Of a stretch of 64,000 nucleotides of DNA, positions 52,860 through 64,000 are shown piece after piece. Made by a program: the position numbers and the translations under genes. The number at the start of each line of letters is the position of its first letter. Positions within the stretch are counted from its first letter, which is position 1. Below the pieces are notes generated by a model. The model searched no databases. It worked only from the letters and a program-made list of their open reading frames with translations, and had not been told where the DNA came from. Location: the NCBI GenBank assembly GCA_019095985.1, contig CM032662.1, positions 4,688,815-4,752,814 on the forward strand, written 5' to 3'. This DNA is from Streblospio benedicti (Eukaryota > Annelida > Polychaeta > Spionida > Spionidae).

Positions 52860-54435
52860 CTGGCCATGAAAAGAGTATAACACTGCAGAAGCCCTAGAAG
52901 ACATCATAGATATCATTAGTAATTTCATGAAGTTTACATATAGTATACGGCCTCATTGTTTGGTACTATGTTTTTTCTATGCTATAGTTTTCAAAATTTA
53001 ATAAAATATTCAAAATGTTTTTAAGTTTCATGTTTTTAAAGCTTTTCGGCACTACAGATTCCTAATTATAATGATACATTATACATAAGAGTGATTTAAG
53101 TATGGTATGGTACTTTGCAGTCAAATATGATTTATGACATTTATTCTTTTAAATGTGACAAATGTTTTTATTCTATTTTGTTAGTTATTAACTACTTAAC
53201 TGATGGTTAAAGCAACACTGCCAGACACTAACATAAAGGTCAACTTGTTTACGAGTTTCTTCCATGATGTTATATAAGCTGACTGCAATTATTGATATCA
53301 ATAACTCCATAGCCTTTCAAAAGACCTTATAAATAATAGTTGTGCCCTCTATTATTATTAAAAAAGACGCTCATTTTAAACCATATTTCAACTTCACTGA
53401 AGAAGAGCAAGTGCAATGAAGACAGCCTCTAGCTCTAATAGATATATGGTCTTTTGCAAAACCCTAGGAATCCCACTGATATTAAATATACAGCCTCAAA
53501 CATTCTGGCCTTTTATAGCCTTTAAAACCAGAGTATTCAGTACCAACAGCTGTAGAAGCAGCAGCATGCATGGGTAATTTTCTAGGTAAGGATTAGCCTA
53601 GACATTATGTATGTAATCTTGATCAACGCTTCTCCATTATAAATGAACAGTACCACATGCTTAAACAGGAAAATACCCATATACAGCAGCTATGCAGCTG
53701 TTCTGAAAATAGATTGCTGCTGTAATATGTACTTATATGGGCTTTTAGTTAATGACGTCACGTTTGCAACACTTTTCTGTGTCATATAGAGGCTTTTAGA
53801 ATAGGCCTTCATGCCAGATCATTTAAAGGCCTTGTAATAGGCTATATCTAGTGACGCCTTGGAAAATGCGTTCATCTAAACTACTAAACCACTTGATAAC
53901 AATATGAAAACCACGCGATATGGAATGTTATGTACCATTTTGGTGCTCTTTGTAATGTTAGCTAATATTCTTAACCTAAAAATCAGTATGAGACCCGGGG
54001 CCTAAATTTATTCCCATTTAGCCCTTGTCCCCTGTTCTATAACAAACAGACGCCCATTGAAGTCAAAACCACCCACCAACTTTTAGACAACATTATCTAG
54101 ACCCCCAAAATGGTGGGTTAATCTCAAGGGTAGGAAAGGCTATGATTTAGCTAATCATTACAATAAAATAGCTAAAATAATTTCATGAATCTTATCACCT
54201 TAATGCCAAGCATCTTCTGCCTTTTCCTCCTTTCACGTTAATTCCAATACTCATATCCAGCATGATTTGGAGATGATGTTATCAATTGAGAGAAGAGGTG
54301 ACTTATGTTTAACTATAAACTTAACAACTGAGTGTTGTTTTGTTGTGTATAACGATATTGAACGGTTTAACCCTGTAACAAAAGAGTTGCACCAGATCAT
54401 CCGGTGATATTTATCTATATTGCATAAAGGTCAAC
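52860..54435. other. Intergenic, no gene seen
   Basis: AT-rich DNA with short spurious frames. Nothing recognisable. Confidence 0.4.
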
Positions 54436-54439
54436 TTGT

Positions 54440-54640
54440 GTGCTTCCGTGGCCGAATGGATAGGGAGTTGGATGACCAGAAGGTCGTGAGTTCGATTCCC
54501 AGTCGGGTCTGGTGGTGGATGTTGAGCAAACTCATCCCTATAAGCAGTTGCACACTGCTCCGCGGCACCTACACGTTAATTATGTACAGGTCATTGGGTT
54601 GAAAGAGTGAGTGAGTGATTGTGTGAGTTTTTAGCATTGG
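54440..54640 (+). mobile_element. tRNA-derived SINE
   Basis: The head has a Pol III A box (GTGGCCGAATGG, 54448-54459) and B box (GAGTTCGATTCCC, 54488-54500) with tRNA-like spacing. It then continues with non-tRNA sequence (GCACACTGCTCCGCGGCACC). The acceptor stem does not pair, so it is not a tRNA gene. The head resembles an arginine-type tRNA. Related copies are at 42310-42475 (inverted), 47170-47225 (fragment) and 55345-55440. Confidence 0.75.
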
Positions 54641-54919
54641 GCGCTGAATGTGCTGCCATGCAAGCATAAGAGAAATGATCAATTGCTGATCATTAAGTGG
54701 GCCAATGACATGGTGTAAATTGTAAAGTCGTGAGATCAAAACTTGGATCAAGACTATAAACAAGACATTTACATTTATTTTTATTTTGTTTTTACGAGTT
54801 TCCTCTCTCATGTTATTTAACCTGCCCGCAATTATTGATTGTATAACAAAACAGAGTTAATCACGTAGGGCAAACAGTATACAGGAATTGTAGCATTCCT
54901 GTAAAGGGTTAAAGTAGGT

Positions 54920-55025
54920 TAATACATAGTTCTTTTGTTTGTGTCAGGGTATTATTAGAGTTAATCACCAACACTTGAATAGAGTGTTTATAGGTCAGAG
55001 TGACGTTCTGAAAAATAATAACCTT
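54920..55025 (-). repeat. Inverted copy of 34335-34440
   Basis: The reverse complement of the spacer in the 33.5-35 kb repeat pair, with CTTTTGTTTGTGTCAGGGTA conserved. Confidence 0.75.
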
Positions 55026-55344
55026 GGTTAAATAATACCCTCATGAACTAAGTGGACCATGGACATTCCATTCAAGTAGGAGATTACCTGAAGTATAAAA
55101 ACAATATGGGTGTCCATAAAGTATATGCTCGTGAGAGGTATAGTTTTGATATTTAAGAAAGACCATTTAAGACAGCTTAAACGAAAACACAGACTCTTAC
55201 AAGAACATTTAATTATAAACAGTTAATGTTGAGAAAACAAACATTCGCAGTAATGTATTTATGATTGAAATTCAATTAATATTCCAACATAATCTGAAGC
55301 ATGACAGTATTTGCTACACCACCTAAACATTAATTACATATATG

Positions 55345-55440
55345 TGCTGCTGTGGCTGAGGGGATAGGGAGTTGGAATAGGTCATGGTTGTTATTCCAGT
55401 ATTACACTACTCCACGGCACCTACACATTAAATAGATACA
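55345..55440 (+). mobile_element. tRNA-derived SINE, truncated copy
   Basis: GCTGTGGCTGAGGGGATAGG followed by CACTACTCCACGGCACCTAC matches the SINE at 54440 with an internal deletion that removes the B box. Confidence 0.6.
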
Positions 55441-55449
55441 GGCTAGACA

Positions 55450-56390
55450 AATGAATGCTCCATGGTTGGCGATGACATGCTGCATCCTCCGTGGGTAGTT
55501 GAGAATGACCATATGGTGTGATATGGTGTGAAAAGGCTGCTGCCAATGACCTGGTGTGAATGTACAGTCGTCTGAATACATATTCAATTGATTAATTGAT
55601 TGCAAATAAATATCATCATTTTTACTTGTTGCAGACTAGTTTATCACTTTAAATCTTTTTACACGCTCGTTGGATATTTTATTGACAATTCTGTTTCATG
55701 TGAATGGATATTTATGACACAGGCCATATTTTTAGGACTTTCACTTTAAACCTTTCTTAATCACTAGTTAGGACAGAATATTTTGCAATAGTTGGGTGTT
55801 CACATGGTATGTGGATGACCAATCTGCACATTTCTTCCTCATACCCTTGAGTTCAAAGCATATTATCATCATCTGCATCATCATTTAAAATGCATTTCAT
55901 AATGAGATGATTAAAATTGCAAATGCTATGGATGCCAATGATACGTGTCTTAAGATTATTTCCCAATACCATGAAAAAAAGCATGTATGGTCCAAAATTT
56001 AATTGACCAAATGAAAACCCACTTAACCATACCTTTTGTAGGTTTGTCCTTTCTTTGCATTTTCGCATTGTATCTGGATACTGTGTCATCCTAATCATGT
56101 CCATTGGCATCCATTTAAAAACGATCAGTTATAGAGAAAAAATGAACATACCTGTAACTACAGGAAGTAAAAAATATTGTGTTTTAAACTGCAATGAAAT
56201 ATGAATCTCTGTCTACTATAGTTACTAGAGATCTTATGAAATGGATTAGATTATTTCATGTATTGATGTGACATATTAATTACCACTGTGTTGACCTGCC
56301 TATTTTAATTTTAGGATTAATATTGCACACATGTTTTAGTGAGTAAGTTCAATGAATTACTCAAGAACGCGCAGAGTGTTGAGGTTTTTA
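55450..56390. other. No gene seen
   Basis: A minus-strand 85-residue frame (55853-56110) has no recognisable family and is probably chance. Confidence 0.35.
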
Positions 56391-56458
56391 GAACTATGTA
56401 TTAAGTCAGATAATCACCTTGGATTTCGCATTCTGTGAAATAAGACCCTCAGAATCTT

Positions 56459-57331
56459 GTTGGTATTGATTCGTTTTTAACTCTTTTACCATCAAAAACG
56501 CATAAAGACCCACCCCATTCGTTCCCTATATCAAAATAGTGGTAGGAATTTGAAGCACACATCTATTCAATGACATGTATCACTAATTGTAATACTCATT
56601 GTCAGTGTCAAGTCCATCATCTTCAACACCCATCAAAGTGTACCTTACTCAAAAAAATCATAAGAGGGCGTCAGTGTTGTTCTTAGAATGACCACTGAGC
56701 CCATGGAATGATTCAGTGTTAGTTAGATCTTATTAATACTTAATTCATAGAGCAAAAATTTGACCGGTCATCAGAATGGCAAACCCCCATTTAAGTGATC
56801 GTGTGTGGATGGGGCAAAAGGACACCAGTGCATCCAATAGAATACAGATGGTAGAGATAAAAAGCATCTCAGACATGGGGACATTTCCCTACCATACCCC
56901 CACCAGTGTGCCATGTGAGCACAATACGTATGGCCGGTCATGAGGTACGTAAAAGTGTCCCTTTCCACTGATCCTGCTGTACACGGCAACACACAGGTGA
57001 GATCTTGCGTAAGCCGCAGGTGCCAGTGCCAAAGTACGAGCTACAATGATGCTCATCAAAAATGTATTATCTCTAACGAAAATCTGCAGTGTTGTTCAGA
57101 ACACTGTAAACAACTTGCTCTTTATGAAACATGGATAAATACAGCACTATGGCACAATTTCAAGGTTTTAGCCAAAGGTTGCACAAACCTTGGTCTGCAT
57201 ATTTTAAGTATTATGCCATAACTTGTAAATCAAATTATGAGCCCAAAATGGATGAGACTGGGCCACTTGATCCTCAAACACTTTCTGTTTGTCTGTCTGT
57301 CTGTTTGTCTGCTGCCACCACCGCTGCCGCC

Positions 57332-57364
<33 letters not shown>

Positions 57365-58330
57365 GCAACATTATGTTCATGCTTCCCCATGAAAACACAT
57401 AGAATCATATTGCGCCCTCTCCCCGGCGGCATGCACCTTGTAACCACACAAAGTCACTCAAGTGTGTCTGTCATTGAACGTGTAACCCTAACCAGCCACC
57501 TTTCTGACATATAACACAAGGTAACAAAGTCTGCTCAGGACAGCTAACGTCTATGGCACAGTTAGAGGACTGTTTTTTCTTTACTCTTTGCTTTAGGTTT
57601 CCAACACAGTTTAATCGATTGTCGCCATAAACACGTTATTGAAAACTCTTCCCGTTGGTCTCCTAATGAAATATTCATAACTGCAGCAGAAAAGGCTCAT
57701 CACAAGCTGAACAGTTGTAAACAAGTTGCCCTTTAATGCTTTATGCATTACAGATAACTGTCACTGGATACATGTGACGCATTTCTATTCATTATGTTAC
57801 TCCATGATTTTTACATTTGCACACAACATAACACTTCTTGCTATGTGGAATTAAATGTAAGCCATTTTTTCTCAGTTGACCAGCATCTGCATTTACTTTT
57901 AGGTGGGCCCCGCCTCGCCTCACCCCCCACCCCCACAAAACACTGATAGATCACTGCACAGGTAGTACAAATTTTGTTTGGGGTGGAGGGAGGGGGTATA
58001 AAACACACATTTTTGAAACCTTTTTTTTGCCAAAATCACTTCCTGATACTCCCAATCATTCAGTATGTTAACAATTTCAATTCAAACTCATTTACCTTCA
58101 TCATTAGATTTCCCTGAAAATCTTAGAGATTAGATTTCATTAGAGCATAGATTCATCTAGCACTTTGAATCGTATGGTAACCGATAAATCCTGTTCCATA
58201 GATTATTTGACACATGAGAACCAGACAATGTAATGGGGGGCATTTAAGATGAGGCAAAAATCTCTGTTAGCAAAGGTCACTGACCAGCAGCCCATTTAAA
58301 CGGTCTGTCAGTGGAGGTTCCATGTAAGGT
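56459..58330 (-). repeat. Arm 2 of the diverged inverted repeat of about 1.9 kb
   Basis: The reverse complement of 47790-49770. It lacks the insertion found in arm 1 but has gained a CTG/CCG-rich microsatellite (about 57300-57367). Just beside it, 56395-56458 matches 34075-34150 inverted. Confidence 0.75.
57285..57367. repeat. GTCT/GCTGCT microsatellite
   Basis: GTCTGTCTGTCTG followed by impure GCTGCT and GCCGCC units. Frames reading poly-Ala through it are artefacts. Confidence 0.9.
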
Positions 58331-58339
58331 AACACCGTC

Positions 58340-59630
58340 AACTAGGATTAGAGCCTCCCACCTTGTCACATGCAAGTAGCACTGTGTCGTTTTTAAGGAT
58401 GATATTCATTTTTTCACTCTCTGCAAAAAAGTGGAATATTGTTCTCTATTTTCTTGGTGGATTCCCCCTCCCACCAATGGGATGTGGAAATATCAGATGT
58501 GTTTGCAGCTATATTAAAAGGAAGTCTTAAAACACAACAAAAAGTGTAAGTGTGTAACACCCGTATCGGTGGATGCCTCCAGGAGTCCAGGGGCACCATG
58601 GGTAAAAAGTTTACATATTTTTCTACTACATGTAATATTTGACAGTTGTATCATGATAGATTACTGACGAAATATTACAGGAATTGCAACTTTTATTCAA
58701 TATTCTTCAATTGTCTTAATAAAGAGTGACTGTGATTTTGACGCATTCCATCTCTTTAACGATTCACCACTTTCAGGACAAAGATTTCGATGTAAATATT
58801 CCTGCGACACCATCATCAAAATCGTCTTTGTCACTTCAGGGCAATTCTAGACTAAAACTACTTTAAAAATTAAAAGGTCATTTTCAAGAATCATTTATCG
58901 TACGACATCCATGGAAAGAACTTACCTAATATTGTTTTGAGTAAGGATTTCATGAATGTGTAATCGGATTTTAGTAAGCATGAAAATTGACGAAGATATG
59001 GGGTAAAGATCGTTTTCATAAAATGGCAGCTGACCAGTGAATAATACAAACTTGCGTATTTCACTATTATGAAGAATGCACATCTTAAATAAATGTATTT
59101 ACTTCTATATTACAACGTTTATCAGCATGGCAGCCATCAATTTTATGTAGATTACACATTTTGAATGATATAGCATTAAATGTAATTTGAAATGGGCTTA
59201 TAACACTCACCAAAAGTACATATAAGATATGTGTCTCAATATCAAATAAAAAACGACGAGTGCGCAGCTTTTCTGCTCTACCTGGAATTTAAGAATGCAG
59301 TGAGTGAAGATTGCATACTATCGCTTTTTAGCTACTATGACAGAAGTGTGAGTATCTATGCATATACAGTTCAGAAAATATCTACGTAGAATTTGCAGAT
59401 GCATTCATATTGCAGTAAATTAACCAGACGATGATATTGAAATTTCTTTGGATTACCAGTGTGTCGGTGTTTCTCAATAATGAAAAGCTAATGTAGGTAA
59501 ACTATATATGTTTTTCATAAGAACTAGGACCACGTCTTTTTCATCTGACACTCACAAATGTGGGATAATGCGAGCGATAATGGAAGTAATTTTTTCCATG
59601 AAACTTATCAACGAGACCTATAAGAAAATT
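58340..59630. other. Intergenic, no gene seen
   Basis: Nothing recognisable apart from AT-rich unique-looking DNA. Confidence 0.4.
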
Positions 59631-59631
59631 C

Positions 59632-60135
59632 TCATTTGTTTGTTTGTTTGCATGATACTCGAACATACTGAAGAACATGACTGAGCTCAGCTTTCACAGT
59701 CTTTCTAATGGTTCCATCCTCATGGAACAGGGAAGTGGGTACTGCAGTGATGGGATGACTAATAACTTGTTGAAGAAGAGCAGTATCCTGGTGAACTTGT
59801 GCTATTGCCAGGGCCCTTCCGAACACTATTTCGGCACTACGTCGGACAAATTTCTTCTTGCCCTGTACAAGCATCACTGTCTTCTTCTTCATGTCTGTAA
59901 ATGTCTTCAACTTGCTGCGAGTTACGGGACTATAAAAACTCTTCTTTCCATTTGACGACAGAGTGTCATCAATGAACCTATTCATCTTTGCACTACCTGA
60001 GTTAACTACAGACAAGAGGGAGTTTTGCACATGATCATTTGCAATGACTCCACTAGAAATATGTAACAATTTCCGATCTGGATGGCAATCTTTATCAAAG
60101 GGATGTGTCATAGTAGAATCAATATGACTTAACAC
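59632..60135 (-). pseudogene. N-terminal fragment of the multicopy PIN-like family, second locus
   Basis: A 167-residue uninterrupted minus-strand frame matches the N-terminal half of the family also seen at 20318-20997. It has KLLHISSGVIANDHVQNSLL, MNRFIDDTL, F.SPVTRSKLKTFTDMKKK, then HPITAVPTSLFHEDGTIRKT. In related proteins a PIN-like nuclease domain follows. Here the frame stops before it, so the copy is truncated. The N-terminus may extend upstream. Confidence 0.6.
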
Positions 60136-60139
60136 CTAA

Positions 60140-61365
60140 TGAAGATGCTGTTCGTGCTTGCTGCAGTTTGGCAGTGATGGTGAAGAACAATGGTAGACTT
60201 TACAAGTTAATGTGGATATCTGTAGACCTAATTGTATGATACTTCGTATCATGGTGTGGGAGAATGTTGATGAGCTTATTTGTGTTTGCGTGGAAAATTG
60301 GGGCCATTTTGCTATATTTTTATTTTTTGTAATACATTTGTTATGTTCATATTATATACATTACATTAATATTAAATACATCTAGGCTGGGTTTCTGCTG
60401 TGGATTGTGAGGATGTGGCGCCTTTGCATTATTATTGTACATACCTTATCTCTGAAACATTCAAAGCAAGCTAGATTCTAAATTTGGTTATTGTTTTATA
60501 ATCATGTGATTTTTTTTACTTAGGTTAGAAGAAAATAAAAATAGAGGACTTCGTTTCATATTCCTTAAAACATGTATTATTCAAAATTATCAACAATCAG
60601 ACAATCAGTTTCCATTATTTATTTCTTTTTCAATGGTTAGTATTTGACCGCATCTATTGTTTCATTACTCAAGTCTTGTTTAGTTTAGACTATTGTCTCT
60701 GAGGAGAGCTTCTTTTCTGTGTCTGTGCTGCAAAAAAGGCAGAGATGAGTGGGCTTCTCCAGTGCCTCAAAATACACCATTATGTCATACTTTTGGTCCT
60801 AGCTCAACCCACGGACATTGGCACTAAGACTGCACCTGGCTAGTGCCCCAAACCGCCACATCTTGCTGACACTAGCAGTTCTTTCACATATTTTCTTATT
60901 ATCTTGACCATTCTATGGGAGTCATCCTATGACAACCCTCCTCCTCCGAAAAGTGATACCATCACTTTTCAAAGAACTGTGAGTCGCCACGAGCATGCCC
61001 CAAAAATGTTCAAGACCAACCACCATTCATAAACCTTGCACAAATGCCAATGTCCCGGGTTCCTATTCTCAAACGTCGGCAATGACATCTTTACATAATG
61101 TAGACACCTTTTCAAAACTATGCCCACGACACTTATTTCAAATTTCAAGCATTACTACGGGTTGAAAAACGTACACTAGTCCATCTTAATCATTTCCAGA
61201 AATGTTGTGCTTTCTCCTTAAGTATCTTTTACCTTAAGTGCCGTGGTCCATACAATTATCTACTTTAACTACTTAATTTAGACATCAATGCCTTATCACT
61301 ACGTCTTAAATAATGGATACTATTTTGTTATTTTTTTTATAAAAAAAACACCAACTATTTACAAC
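60140..61365. other. Intergenic, no gene seen
   Basis: Only short frames. Some moderately GC-rich stretches near 60720-61040 look like decayed repeat but could not be assigned. Confidence 0.35.
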
Positions 61366-61370
61366 ATTAA

Positions 61371-61920
61371 CTAGATCAAAAGTGTTCAAAGAACACTGCG
61401 TCGCTAGAACGACGTTGACTTATGGACAATTAAGATATATAGTGAAATAATGTATACTTTACAATCAAGAAATTTGTGAATTTGAGGAGAAAACATCAGA
61501 ATGAATCAGAATCAATATATCCAGCAAAAAGATATTTGTGTTGCCTTACAATAGTACTGAATAACAAGATAATAATCAATATCAGTTTCAAATCCAATAA
61601 TCAATTTTGCTGCTTGGTTGGAACATTGATTTTTTTTCTTGCTGGCTAAGTCCATTGAATATCATTAAAAATGTCATAAAAGCGCTTCTAGAAAGCAAAA
61701 TTTAATTGGCAGAGCGCCCAAAATCGAATCACTTTGGTGTCGCCTCATACCTCATAGTCGTGTAAAGTTTGAATGAAATCGGTGCAACGGTTAAAGCTCT
61801 AGCTTGTCCGGAGACATACATACATAGTTAGTTACATAGTTACATAATAAGTTGATTAGTTAGTTAGTTACAAACGAACGAAACACAATGCTTGCTTCAG
61901 CAGCTGAGCTGAATCGACGC
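61371..61920 (+). repeat. R1 dispersed repeat, long copy 2
   Basis: Full-length relative of 43401-43920, starting CTAGATCAAAAGTGTTCAAA and ending at a CTTCAGCAGCTGAGCTGAA palindrome. The run before the end is a TAGTTACATAGT-type microsatellite, different from copy 1. Confidence 0.75.
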
Positions 61921-61929
61921 AAATATGCA

Positions 61930-63085
61930 TAACATTAAGCATTCATAATATTAAATATCTACAATAAATTATTAAAACATGTAAAATACGACTGACATAG
62001 GTAGACTTCAAAGAAATTTTATGACAGATCCCTAGCCTAACTATCCTGACATTCTTTATTATCAAACTCATGAGCGGTCGTATGTTAGTAATATATATAC
62101 ATACATATGCTACCGGTGATGTCTGCTTTAATTCTAATGTTTGGTTTTGAAACTAGACATTTTAGTGAATATTCTATAATCTAATAATTGTCCTATATAA
62201 ATGTAAAGTAACGAGAAAATTTGAGTGTTTGTCTCCTAGTATTTGTCCTTGTGCTGTCTCCTTTTTTTCTTACCAGGCCACATTGCGTCCATCACTGGAT
62301 TGCGTCCTTGGTGTTATATACCCCTTGAGTGCTCACTGCTCACGGGATCTCTAGTCCTGCCATGTGCATTGTGGACCAGCTACCTTAGTACTTCCTTTCC
62401 ACATATCTTATAGTTTATTTTCATCAGACTATATCACAAAGCATTCACTACGTGTTTCTGACATTTGGAACCGAGTGAGTGTTCAGCGCTCATTAATTCT
62501 CTATATACCTGCCGGGTACATTGTCTCCTTAGTCTTCTTTCTCTTTATGTACTGTTCCTTTCTTACTCATAGCCTGTTTCAAATTTTGCCTTGAGAGGGT
62601 GGTTCCATCCCTAGGCGTGTGTCTGCCGCCCCGGTGCCCTGTTCCCTGATGTTGTGTTTCGTTTACCACGCTCCATGTTGTGTGATTGTCTCAACCAATA
62701 CTGCTTGCTCCTCAGCCATTGTTCATTGTTTCATGTGTTCTGACTGTGTCCCTTTTACTGACGGGGGTGGGCTGCCGTTGAGAGTGGTGGCTCTACCCAT
62801 GTGCTGAGCACCTGGTTGCGTGCAATCAGAGGTCATGGGGTCATCCGAGGCGAGGTGGCACACCCGGGGCGGATCCCCCTCCCTCAGCGAAATCTGAAAC
62901 TAAGTCTGGGAGTTAGCAGGTGTCTAATATTGCTTTTCTCTTTTTTTGCATCTGCCATTCATTATTTCTCGTCACTTTTACAGTTTTATTATTTTGAGAA
63001 TTATTTTTTACTTATTCATATACATATATTTACATTAAATTCGAACATGATTATTTACATACAATACATACATGCTACATTGAAT
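61930..63085. other. No gene assigned
   Basis: A GC-richer stretch (62250-62920) has three successive plus-strand frames of 60-140 residues without a family match. It may be decayed transposon DNA. Confidence 0.3.
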
Positions 63086-63090
63086 AAATC

Positions 63091-63218
63091 GGTCATAGCT
63101 TGGAGGTCACCATGTACAAATGCATGCCCGAATGTGGTGAATATTGCCAGAGCTTGCGAGGGCAACATTCAACCACATGAGGGCATGAATTCATACATGG
63201 TGACCGACAAAGCATGAC
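63091..63218. repeat. Imperfect fold-back, arms of about 57 bp
   Basis: GGTCACCATGTACAAATGCA and the complement of GAATTCATACATGGTGACC pair, as do the following GCATGCCCGAATGTGGT and ACCACATGAGGGCATG. The loop is about 10 nt. This is a small palindromic element. Confidence 0.75.
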
Positions 63219-63219
63219 A

Positions 63220-64000
63220 CATATTCATTAAAACACGATAAACACTCAAAGATGTCAATATTTCACAACAAATGAACTTGAATAGTTGTACAACAAACGC
63301 CATACGTTTCGAAATAACGTCAGATGTACTATTTCACGTCAGTCTTACTTAGAAATATGTACATATTAAGGACACGGAAGTTTTATTGAGAAAAGTTTGA
63401 AAACATTCTGTTATTTCATGTTGTAAACAGCAAGCTTTTTTCTCGTCTCAATCATCTACGCTTTAGCATTGGCATACATTTAATGAGTGTACAGATGGCC
63501 AATATGATTATATATTGATTTACTTATTTGAATAGATGCCGAAAGTGTGACCCACTTTTAGAGGGCACTATTGCCCGGTCGCTATGGAGAAATATGTGAC
63601 TGGCTGATTTGGCTCTAAGCCAATCAGAATGCAGGATAGAGTCACGTGTCACAGATAGAGTGTTATAATTTACAATATACACAAGGTAGATTGCATATAC
63701 TATGGTGGTTGTAAATATTGTGAGACCACCCTCCCTTCGTATGAAATTTCTTGCAAATTCCAAAGTCACGCAAGAAGGTGATGGTGAAAATGACCAACAA
63801 GGTTAAGAAATATGTTTCCTATGTCAGTCAGGTAGTTATTTCGGAAATTTGAATAATTCCTCCATCAATAAAGGTGCTAGGAATGTGATTTTGGTGTCTA
63901 TTGTAGGGTTATCAGCTACAATTAATTCAACTATGTATCTTAGATAAAGGTAGCATGACATCTAACATCAATTATTAGAAACATATTGATAGCAATCATT
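63220..64000. other. No gene seen
   Basis: A CCAAT box-like AGCCAATCAGA is at about 63618-63628, next to its near-complement CTGATTTGGCT. This is promoter-like in composition only, and no exon was found on either side. Confidence 0.3.

Noticed and set aside
54440-54512. Possible tRNA gene
   Set aside because: A and B boxes are present, but the acceptor stem does not pair and the sequence continues as a dispersed repeat with truncated relatives.
57131-57514. 127-residue frame with poly-Ala
   Set aside because: It runs through a CTG/CCG microsatellite inside a diverged inverted-repeat arm, and the frame is not kept in the other arm.
62364-63217. Three successive plus-strand frames
   Set aside because: No splice sites, family similarity or conserved motif. 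The last runs into the fold-back at 63091.

Overview
The window is AT-rich nuclear DNA from an invertebrate animal. The evidence is GT-AG introns, animal protein families (an alpha-carbonic anhydrase joined to a thrombospondin type-1 repeat, an MGAT/DGAT2-family acyltransferase, a C-type lectin) and a dense, mixed load of transposons. No species can be named from the sequence. A marine lophotrochozoan, hemichordate or lancelet-like animal would fit, mainly because of the repeat families. Two 100-N runs are scaffold gaps.

Layout. 1-9,350 is repeat- and virus-derived DNA: a run of tandemly duplicated, phase-1 exons (826-1684), a fossil of a Polinton/adintovirus-like element with a piece of protein-primed DNA polymerase, and several direct repeats. 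9,900-13,340 holds a LINE tail, a tyrosine-recombinase element and two fold-back elements. 14,334-23,942 is one plus-strand gene whose exons join in phase to give a carbonic anhydrase domain, a TSP1 repeat and an unrecognised C-terminal region. Its introns carry a fossil LTR element, two oppositely oriented pieces of a multicopy PIN-like gene family, and MITEs. 25,627-28,019 is a clean two-exon gene for a secreted protein that I do not recognise. 28,600-36,000 is repeats: a fossil Ty3/Gypsy fragment, a second copy of the 7.8-8.7 kb repeat, MITEs, and a tandem pair of about 530-bp units with a TATA box and a GC-rich foldable core.

36,490-41,874 on the minus strand is a complete six-exon monoacylglycerol/diacylglycerol O-acyltransferase gene encoding 344 residues. 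Several of its exon edges have been locally duplicated, a perfect (GCA)33 tract sits 14 nt inside an intron, and a MITE abuts the first coding exon. 42-50 kb is repeats. 51,163-51,973 on the minus strand holds the first two exons of a secreted C-type lectin-like protein, lying between two arms of a diverged inverted repeat of about 1.9 kb (47.8-49.8 and 56.5-58.3 kb). 59,632-60,135 is a further PIN-like family fragment, and the rest to 64,000 is repeats and unassigned DNA.

I see no evidence that the host genes form a pathway. The carbonic anhydrase, the orphan secreted protein and the lectin are all predicted to be extracellular, and the acyltransferase belongs to ER lipid synthesis.
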